A DNA stretch of 37,662 nt from an uncultured Georgenia sp. GTDB taxonomy: Bacteria; Actinomycetota; Actinomycetes; Actinomycetales; Actinomycetaceae. Where the stretch lies: NCBI RefSeq assembly GCF_937958535.1, contig NZ_CALGNQ010000270.1, positions 1 to 37,662 on the forward strand, in the 5' to 3' direction. The translations under genes were made by a program, and so were the position numbers. The notes beneath the pieces are model-generated. The model made no database searches. It was not told where the DNA came from and was given only the letters and a program-made list of their open reading frames with translations. Below are positions 32,310 to 37,662 of this stretch, in pieces; position 1 is the first letter of the stretch, and the number at the start of each line of letters is the position of its first letter.

Positions 32310-33338
32310 CTACTCGATGACGGTGTCGGCGCGCTCGAGCAGGTCGGCGGGGATCTCCACGCCCATCCGCTCGGCGGCCGCCGGGTTGACGATGAGGAGG
32401 AACTCGGACTGCTCCTCGATCGGCATCTCGGCCGGGTCCGCGCCCTCCAGGAGGATGCGGACGGCCATCTCACCGGTCTGGTAGCCGAGCTGCTCGTAGT
32501 CGATGCCGTAGGTCGCGATGCCGCCGCGCTCCACGCTGTCGCCCTCGCCGACGACGACGGGCAGGGACTTGGACTCGGCGACCTGGAGCAGCGACTCGAG
32601 GGCCGAGACGACGGTGTTGTCGGTGGGCACGTAGAAGGCGTCGACGTCGAGGGAGTCGGCGGCCTGCTGCACCTCACCGGAGTTCGTCACGGTGGCGAGC
32701 TCGATCTCCACCCCGAGCTCGGCGGCGGCCTCCTCGGCGAGCGCGACCTGGATCTCGGAGTTCACCTCGCCGGAGCTGTAGACGATCCCGATGCTCTCGG
32801 CGTCGGGAGCCAGCTCCATGACAAGCTCGAGCTGCTCGGCGACCGGGTTGAGGTCGCTGGTGCCGGTGACGTTGCCACCAGGAGCCTCCCAGCTGTCCAC
32901 CAGCCCCGCCTCCTGCGGCTCGGTGACCGCGGTGATGAGGATCGGCACGTCGGTGATCGTCTGCGCCACGGCCTGCGCCGTCGGGGTGGCGACGGCGAGG
33001 ATGAGGTCGTGGTCGGCCGAGGCGAAGCCGTTGGCGATGGAGATCGCCGTCGTCTGGTCGCCCTGGGCGTTCTGCTCGTCGTACTCGACGTCGAGGCCGG
33101 CGTCGGCGAGCGCGGCCTTGAAGCCGTCCCGCGCGGCGTCCAGCGAGGGGTGGGAGACGATCTGGGTGATGCCGATGGAGTAGGTCTGGGCCTCCTCGCC
33201 CGAGCCGCCCGTCGCGGTCTCGGTCGCGCCGTCGGTCGGGTCGTCCGAGCCGCCGCCGTCGCCGTTCCCGCAGGCGGCGAGGAGGAGGGCGGAGGTGGCC
33301 AGGGCAACACCGGCCAGGCGGAGGGATGAGCGCTTCAT
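32310..33338 (-). CDS. ABC transporter substrate-binding lipoprotein (PF04392, TrpX-like), copy 1
   Basis: The product is 342 residues. The lipoprotein signal ends 'LLLAAC' (C23) and is followed by a Gly/Asp/Thr-rich linker. The mature domain has the two-lobe pattern of ABC_sub_bind: 'YSIGITQIVSHPSLDAARDG', 'AVTEPQEAGLVDSWEAPGGN' with 'VTGTSDL', 'IGIVYSSGEVNSE', and 'YVPTDNTVVSALESLLQ'. Ligands in characterised relatives are aromatic amino acids, but this is not proven here. The ribosome site GGAAGGA precedes the ATG. It is the first gene of the importer operon and is about 80% identical to the lipoprotein at 35190-36197. Confidence 0.9.
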   Translation of the reverse strand: MKRSSLRLAGVALATSALLLAACGNGDGGGSDDPTDGATETATGGSGEEAQTYSIGITQIVSHPSLDAARDGFKAALADAGLDVEYDEQNAQGDQTTAISIANGFASADHDLILAVATPTAQAVAQTITDVPILITAVTEPQEAGLVDSWEAPGGNVTGTSDLNPVAEQLELVMELAPDAESIGIVYSSGEVNSEIQVALAEEAAAELGVEIELATVTNSGEVQQAADSLDVDAFYVPTDNTVVSALESLLQVAESKSLPVVVGEGDSVERGGIATYGIDYEQLGYQTGEMAVRILLEGADPAEMPIEEQSEFLLIVNPAAAERMGVEIPADLLERADTVIE

Positions 33339-33377
33339 TGGGGGTCCTTCCTGGGGCACAAGACGCGGAGGTGTCCG

Positions 33378-33404
33378 AGGGTACTGGACCCGCTCGCCTG
33401 TCGA
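33378..33404 (-). promoter_or_regulatory. candidate promoter of lipoprotein copy 1
   Basis: On the minus strand TCGACA (33404-33399), a 15-base spacer and TACCCT (33383-33378) lie about 40 bases before the start codon. The block TCCAGTA-N-CCT recurs at the same distance upstream of copy 2, supporting its function. Confidence 0.45.
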
Positions 33405-33484
33405 GCGCGACATCTCACGGCTCGGTAGGGCCAGGGCGGTGGCCGCACATGGGCGCACGGGCGGCACGGTCCGGACCGGCCCGG

Positions 33485-33490
33485 TAGGTT
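33485..33490 (+). promoter_or_regulatory. candidate -10 box for a leaderless aldo/keto reductase transcript
   Basis: TAGGTT ends seven bases before the ATG at 33498, so the transcript would begin at or next to the start codon. Confidence 0.4.
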
Positions 33491-33497
33491 GCCCGTC

Positions 33498-34508
33498 ATG
33501 GTGGGCTACCGGTACCTCGGCAACAGCGGGTTCAAGATCTCCGAGATCGTCTACGGCAACTGGCTCACCCACGCCTCCCAGGTGGAGAACGAGGTCGCGG
33601 TGCGCTGCGTGCGCGCCGCGTTGGACGCCGGCATCTCGAGCTTCGACACCGCCGACACCTACGCCAACACGCGGGCCGAGGAGGTGCTCGCCGACGCGCT
33701 CGCCGGGGTGCCGCGCCACGAGCTGGAGATCTTCACCAAGGTGTACTTCCCGATCGGGCGGATGGGGCCGAACGACACCGGGCTCTCGCGCAAGCACGTC
33801 ATGGAGGGCATCCACGGCTCGCTGCGCCGCCTGCGCACCGACTACGTCGACCTCTACCAGGCCCACCGGTACGACGTGGAGACGCCGCTGGAGGAGACGA
33901 TGCAGGCCTTCGCCGACGTCGTCCGGCAGGGCAAGGCGCTGTACATCGGGGTCTCGGAGTGGCCGGCGGACAAGCTCCGCGAGGGCCATGCCCTGGCCCG
34001 TGAGCTGGGGTTCCAGCTCGTCTCCAACCAGCCGCGCTACTCGATGATCTGGCGGGTCGTCGAGGCGGAGGTGGTCCCGGCGTCGCGTGAGCTGGGGATC
34101 GGCCAGATCGTCTTCTCCCCGGTCGCGCAGGGCATCCTCACCGGCAAGTACCTGCCGGGCGCTCCCGTCCCGGAGGGCTCGCGGGCCGCGGACACCAAGG
34201 GCGGGGCCCGGTTCATCGAGCGCGACCTGCACGACGACGTCCTGCTCACCCGGGTCCAGCAGCTGCGACCCGTCGCCGAGGAGCTCGGGCTCACCATGGC
34301 GCAGCTCGCCGTGGCCTGGGTGCTGCAGAACGACAACGTCTCCGCCGCGATCATCGGCGCCTCCCGCCCGGAGCAGGTGGCCGAGAACGTCGCGGCCTCC
34401 GGGGTGCAGCTGCCCGCCGAGGTCATGTCGCGGATCGACGAGATCCTCGGTGACTCGGTGGTGCGCGACCCGGCGCTGACGAACGTGCCGAAGGGCCGCT
34501 ACGCCTAG
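33498..34508 (+). CDS. aldo/keto reductase (AKR6/Kv-beta-like)
   Basis: The 336-residue NADPH-dependent oxidoreductase has the complete catalytic tetrad D50, Y55 ('SFDTADTYANTRAEEVLADA'), K81 ('EIFTKVYFP') and H123 ('YQAHRYDVETPLEE'). The cofactor loop 'IIGASRPEQVAENV' is present. Overall pattern and the 'YRYLGNSGFKISEIVYGNW' N-terminus match the Kv-beta/glyceraldehyde-phosphate reductase branch. The carbonyl substrate is unknown. It is divergent from lipoprotein copy 1 and meets the flavodoxin gene tail to tail in a shared CTAG. Confidence 0.9.
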   Translation: MVGYRYLGNSGFKISEIVYGNWLTHASQVENEVAVRCVRAALDAGISSFDTADTYANTRAEEVLADALAGVPRHELEIFTKVYFPIGRMGPNDTGLSRKHVMEGIHGSLRRLRTDYVDLYQAHRYDVETPLEETMQAFADVVRQGKALYIGVSEWPADKLREGHALARELGFQLVSNQPRYSMIWRVVEAEVVPASRELGIGQIVFSPVAQGILTGKYLPGAPVPEGSRAADTKGGARFIERDLHDDVLLTRVQQLRPVAEELGLTMAQLAVAWVLQNDNVSAAIIGASRPEQVAENVAASGVQLPAEVMSRIDEILGDSVVRDPALTNVPKGRYA

Positions 34509-35023
34509 CTCGCCACCCGCTGCGCCAGCCGGTCGAGCAGCGCGCGGCCCCAGGCGCGGGCCCGCTCCTCCTCGCCGGGGGCGAGGGGGCCGTGGACGCC
34601 GTGGACCGCGAAGTGCTCCACCGGGGCGACGACCGGGACGCCACGGCGGCGCAGCCGGCGGACGACGGCGCGGGCGGCACTGCCGGGGAGCCGGGACTCC
34701 AGGGTGCGGGTGTCGAACACCGCCACCGGCGGGGTCGCCGCCGTCGCGCCGTCCAGCCACTCGCGGATCCCGCGCGGGGAGGCCTCGGGGAGGCCGGCCT
34801 GCTCCAGCGCCTCGCGGCGCGAGTCGGACCGGCTGAGCCCGAGCACGTGCGTCGGTGCCCCGATGACGAGCAGGTGGGCGCGCAGCTCGCCGATCGGGGG
34901 CGCCTGCTCGATGTCGAGCAGCCCGACCTCCGCGCAGGGGACCAGCCCTTCCGCCACCGCCCGGGCCACCCGGCCCGTGTTCCCGAAGTGCGACTCGTAC
35001 ACGACGAGGACCTTCACCGTCAT
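34505..35023 (-). CDS. flavodoxin-like protein
   Basis: The 172-residue protein starts 'VKVLVVYESHFGNTGRVARA', the flavodoxin phosphate loop for FMN (S/T-x-x-G-N-T), and continues 'LLVIGAPTHVLGLS', the 50s-loop strand. The middle contains a non-canonical insert 'RSDSRREALEQAGL'. The C-terminus is arginine-rich, unlike acidic electron-carrier flavodoxins, so it is more likely a flavodoxin-domain oxidoreductase of uncertain partner. Its stop overlaps the convergent reductase stop by four bases. Confidence 0.82.
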   Translation of the reverse strand: MTVKVLVVYESHFGNTGRVARAVAEGLVPCAEVGLLDIEQAPPIGELRAHLLVIGAPTHVLGLSRSDSRREALEQAGLPEASPRGIREWLDGATAATPPVAVFDTRTLESRLPGSAARAVVRRLRRRGVPVVAPVEHFAVHGVHGPLAPGEEERARAWGRALLDRLAQRVAS

Positions 35024-35165
35024 CACCTCACCCCCATGACACCAGCGGGGGCGGGCGGGAACACGGGCCCGAGGTCCCGGGCCGCGCGGTGGACGTGGCC
35101 CGGGCGTGGGCACGCGCGTGGGAACGCCAGGCTGTCGGGCGGAGCCGGGTGAGACCCGCGTGAGG

Positions 35166-35188
35166 CCCGGGCCACGCCGTGGCCCGGG
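35166..35188 (-). terminator. terminator-like hairpin after lipoprotein copy 2
   Basis: CCCGGGCCAC (35166-35175) and GTGGCCCGGG (35179-35188) form a perfect 10-bp stem with a GCC loop, one base beyond the stop codon of the minus-strand lipoprotein gene. There is no T-run. The preceding 35024-35165 segment holds nothing else I can identify. Confidence 0.65.
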
Positions 35189-35189
35189 G

Positions 35190-36197
35190 CTACTCGATGA
35201 CGGTGTCGGCGCGCTCGAGGAGCTCGGCGGGGATCTCCACGCCCATCCGCTCGGCGGCCGCCGGGTTGACGATGAGGAGGAGGTCGGCGAACGTCTCGAC
35301 CGGCATCTCGGCGGGGTCGGCGCCCTCCTGGAGGATGCGCAGGGCCATCTCGCCGGTCTGGTAGCCGAGCTTCTCGTAGTCGACGCCGTAGGTGGCGATC
35401 GCCCCCCGCCCGACACTCTCGCCGTCGGCGGTGACGAGCGGGACGGACCGGCTCTCGGCGACCTGGAGCAGCGACTCGAAGGCGGCGACGACGGTGTTGT
35501 CGGTGGGCATGAAGTAGGCGTCGACGTCGAGGGACTCGGCGGCCTGCTGCACCTCGCTGGAGTTCGTCACGGTGGCGACCTCGATCTCGAAGCCCAGCTC
35601 CGCCGCGGCCTCGCGGGCCATCTCGACCTGGATCTCGGAGTTCACCTCGCCGGAGCTGTAGACGATCCCGACCGTCTCGACGTCGGGGGCGAGCTCGGTG
35701 ATGAGGCCGAGCTGCTCGTCCACCGGGTTGAGGTCGCTGGTGCCGGTGACGTTGCCGCCCGGCGCCTCCCAGCTGTCCACCAGCCCGGCCTCCTGCGGCT
35801 CGGTGACCGCGGTGAACAGGACCGGGATGTCGGTGATCGCCTGGGCGGCGGCCTGTGCCGTGGGCGTGGCGATGGCGAGGACGAGGTCGAGGTCGGCGGA
35901 GGCGAAGCCGTTGGCGATGGAGATCGCCGTGGGCTGGTCGCCCTGGGCGTTCTGCTCGTCGAACTCCACGTCGACTCCGGCGTCGGCGAACGCCGCCTTG
36001 AACCCCTCGCGGGAGGCGTCGAGCGAGGGGTGGGCGGCGATCTGCATGATCCCGATGGAGTAGGTCTGCTGCTCCTCGCCGCCGGCCCCCGGGCCGTCCG
36101 TGCCGTCGGTGTCCGAGCCGCCGTCACCGCAGGCGGACAGGAGGAGGGCGGAGGCGGCGAGGGCGGCGCCGGCGAGTCGGAGGGATGAACGCTTCAT
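35190..36197 (-). CDS. ABC transporter substrate-binding lipoprotein (PF04392, TrpX-like), copy 2, orphan
   Basis: The product is 335 residues with lipoprotein Cys at C23 ('LLLSAC'). Ungapped by-eye comparison from 'TYSIGI' to the end gives about 56 differences in about 290 positions against copy 1; the signal peptide and the last 20 residues are nearly identical. The Gly/Asp linker is shorter. Changes cluster in 'FADLL' versus 'QSEFLL', 'FMPTDNTVVAAFESLLQ' and other pocket-lining segments, so ligand preference may differ. No permease or ATPase follows, and a strong hairpin ends the gene. It probably feeds the transporter at 30588-32295. Confidence 0.9.
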   Translation of the reverse strand: MKRSSLRLAGAALAASALLLSACGDGGSDTDGTDGPGAGGEEQQTYSIGIMQIAAHPSLDASREGFKAAFADAGVDVEFDEQNAQGDQPTAISIANGFASADLDLVLAIATPTAQAAAQAITDIPVLFTAVTEPQEAGLVDSWEAPGGNVTGTSDLNPVDEQLGLITELAPDVETVGIVYSSGEVNSEIQVEMAREAAAELGFEIEVATVTNSSEVQQAAESLDVDAYFMPTDNTVVAAFESLLQVAESRSVPLVTADGESVGRGAIATYGVDYEKLGYQTGEMALRILQEGADPAEMPVETFADLLLIVNPAAAERMGVEIPAELLERADTVIE

Positions 36198-36431
36198 CGG
36201 GGTCCTTCCAGGGGCCTACGTCGGTCGTGGGCGAGGCTACTGGAACGCCCGGCGTCCCGAGGACGGCATTCCGGCCCTCGGGCCGCGGTCCCGCTGCACC
36301 GGGTGCGGTCCGCACGGGCTCGGCACGTCCGCCACCCGGCCCGGGGCGAACGGGCCGATCGCTCGGTGCCGGCGCCGGTGACCCGGTCCCGTGACGGCGG
36401 TACCGTGCCGGGAACGGACAGGAGGGTCACC
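36198..36431. promoter_or_regulatory. divergent intergenic region with promoters for lipoprotein copy 2 and the DinB-like gene
   Basis: Minus strand: TCGGGA (36260-36255), a 15-base spacer and TAGCCT (36239-36234) precede lipoprotein copy 2 in the same geometry as copy 1. Plus strand: GTGACC (36378-36383), a 17-base spacer and TACCGT (36401-36406) precede the DinB-like gene, with GGAGGG at 36421-36426 as its ribosome site. I see no gene in the 234 bases. Confidence 0.5.
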
Positions 36432-36950
36432 ATGCCGATCGAGCCCGACACCAAGGACTGGACGTGGGTGCTGGAGCGTCGCTGCCCGGACTGCGGCACC
36501 GAGGCCGCCGCCCACTCCCCGGCGACGGTCCCCGACGTGCTGCGCGACGCCGTCGTGCGCTGGGAGGCGGTGCTGCGCCGCCCGGACGTCGCCCGGCGCC
36601 CCGACGACTCGACGTGGTCGCCGCTGGAGTACGCCGCCCACGTGCGGGACGTCTGCGCCGTCTTCCACGCCAGGCTCGGGCTCATGGTCAGCCAGGACCG
36701 CCCGACGTTCCCGGACTGGAACCAGGACGCCGCCGCCGTCGAGGGTGCCTACGGCCGGCAGGACCCCGAGGTGGTCGCCGCCGAGCTGGCCGCCGACGCC
36801 CGGGCGCTCGCCGACGCCTTCGCCGCCGTGCCCGCGGACGCGTGGGAGCGCAGCGGCGTGCGGGGCGACGGCGCCACCTTCACCGTGCGGACGCTGGCCG
36901 GGTACTTCGTCCACGACCTCCTGCACCACCTGCACGACGTCGGCGGCTGA
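36432..36950 (+). CDS. DinB/maleylpyruvate isomerase-like four-helix protein
   Basis: The product is 172 residues. Helical segments with 'STWSPLEYAAHVRDVCAVFH' and 'TVRTLAGYFVHDLLHHLHDV' provide the histidines expected for the metal site of DinB-like hydrolases or thiol-dependent transferases. An extra N-terminal 'RRCPDCGTE' (C18, C21) could bind a second metal and is seen in an actinobacterial subgroup. Relatives use mycothiol or bacillithiol; the activity here is unknown. Confidence 0.83.
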   Translation: MPIEPDTKDWTWVLERRCPDCGTEAAAHSPATVPDVLRDAVVRWEAVLRRPDVARRPDDSTWSPLEYAAHVRDVCAVFHARLGLMVSQDRPTFPDWNQDAAAVEGAYGRQDPEVVAAELAADARALADAFAAVPADAWERSGVRGDGATFTVRTLAGYFVHDLLHHLHDVGG

Positions 36951-36951
36951 G

Positions 36952-37662
36952 TCACCCGGCCCGCACGAGCAGGACGACGACGTTGCCGAGTGCGATGACC
37001 AGCGCGGCGTAGAACGGCGCCCGTCCGGGCCGGCCGAGACCGACCACGGCGAGCAGGCCGGCCCCCGCCAGCACCGCCCACCCCCAGACCGGTGTCGGAC
37101 CCGCCGGCCCGAGCACCGCCACCCCGGTCCCGGTGAGGAGGACGGCGACGGCGAGCACCCCCGCCGCCCGTGCCCCGAGCCGGTGGGGGAGCCCGCGGAC
37201 GCCCGTGGCGGCGTCGTCGGCCAGGTCCGGCAGGACGTTGACGACGTGTGCCCCCGCGCCGAGCAGGGCGCCGACCGCGGCCATCCACCACGGCGGCCAG
37301 AGCGGTGGGTCGAGCGCGAGCCGGGGCACCGCGGGCAGCGCCCCGAACGCCACGACGTACGGCAGCCACGACAGGACCGTGGACTTCAGGCCGAGGTTGT
37401 AGGCCCAGCCGCTCGCGACGAGCACGAGATGGGTGAGCGCCGCGGCCGCGCCGAGGGTCAGCGAGAGCGCGACGCACGCCACCACCGCCACCCCGAGCGC
37501 CGCCGTCGCCCTCCCGGTCGTGAGCGTCCCCGTCGCGAGCGGCTTGTCGCTCCGGCCGACGGCACGGTCCCGGGGGGCGTCGAGGAGGTCGTTGGACCAG
37601 CCGATGGACAGCTGGCCCGCCAGCACGGCCCCGCCGACGAGCACCGTGCGCACCCCGTCGAG
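36952..37662 (-). CDS. UbiA family prenyltransferase (N-terminus outside window)
   Basis: At least 233 residues of a polytopic protein are visible. The first Asp-rich motif is 'GWSNDLLDAPRDRAVGRSDK' (N-D-x-x-D-x-x-x-D) and the second is 'NVLPDLADDAATG', both needed for Mg-prenyl diphosphate binding. 'SGWAYNLGLKSTVLSWLPY' is the usual TM/loop between them. Typical length is 280-300 and the frame stays open past the GTG at 37653 to the window end, so the true start is beyond 37662. The aromatic or sugar acceptor is not determined; in actinobacteria such proteins serve menaquinone, haem or other lipids. It converges with the DinB-like gene with a one-base gap. Confidence 0.85.
   Translation of the reverse strand, partial: LDGVRTVLVGGAVLAGQLSIGWSNDLLDAPRDRAVGRSDKPLATGTLTTGRATAALGVAVVACVALSLTLGAAAALTHLVLVASGWAYNLGLKSTVLSWLPYVVAFGALPAVPRLALDPPLWPPWWMAAVGALLGAGAHVVNVLPDLADDAATGVRGLPHRLGARAAGVLAVAVLLTGTGVAVLGPAGPTPVWGWAVLAGAGLLAVVGLGRPGRAPFYAALVIALGNVVVLLVRAG

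Noticed and set aside
1..37662. CRISPR arrays, insertion sequences, integrase genes, rRNA or attachment sites.
   Set aside because: None was seen. The tRNA-Gly is followed by its own terminator with no direct repeat of its 3' end or integrase, so it does not mark a genomic island here.

Overview
The window is about 37.7 kb of very GC-rich (roughly 73% by impression, not computed), densely coding DNA. Many genes overlap by ATGA, GTGA or TGATG. Starts are often GTG, and -10 boxes of the TANNNT type sit just upstream of several genes. This, plus an actinobacterial gene set (DUF3618/Holin-X operon, DUF4235, fused MrpA-MrpB, bifunctional-type Dcd, DUF5819/HTTM pair), points to an actinobacterium, probably of the Micrococcales. 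The genus is not assignable from what I can see. I found no rRNA, CRISPR array, insertion sequence, prophage or plasmid gene, so this looks like ordinary chromosome.

Layout. 1-3384: a DUF5819 protein, an HTTM (vitamin K-dependent carboxylase-like) membrane protein and a phytoene-desaturase-like FAD oxidoreductase. 3492-5041: type I dehydroquinase (aroD) overlapping a variant-LRR/membrane/cysteine-domain protein. 5049-7434: a NUDIX hydrolase, an M50-type membrane metallopeptidase and two tail-to-tail MarR regulators, the first with a clear palindromic operator over its promoter. 7563-9418: tRNA-Gly(CCC) with a strong terminator, a SHOCT-like mini-ORF, dcd and an unknown gene overlapping dcd.

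9467-11501 (minus): three overlapping genes for membrane-anchored, 11-residue-repeat (LEA-like) stress proteins and a Holin-X protein. 11859-18498: a complete mrpABCDEFG-type cation/proton antiporter operon in which nearly every gene overlaps the next and several subunits carry long charged C-terminal tails. 18588-22905: DUF4235 (minus), then a TPP riboswitch controlling thiBPQ thiamine import. 22910-26403: a small membrane-anchored unknown, an NCS1 nucleobase-type transporter and a cytochrome P450.

26490-30628: HAD phosphomutase and GH65 disaccharide phosphorylase (together a phosphorolytic disaccharide pathway), a YbaK/ProX-type deacylase and a PPOX-fold protein. 30588-36197: an ABC importer of the TrpXYZ/PF04392 type (ATPase, permease, lipoprotein) and, about 1.9 kb away, a second, roughly 80% identical lipoprotein without its own permease. 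An aldo/keto reductase and a flavodoxin lie between them. 36432-37662: a DinB-like protein and a UbiA prenyltransferase cut by the window end.

The most interesting points are the LEA-like repeat proteins divergent from the Mrp operon, with a repeated 9-mer in their shared upstream region; the duplicated substrate-binding lipoproteins with duplicated promoters; the translational TPP-switch expression platform; and the MarR operator/promoter.
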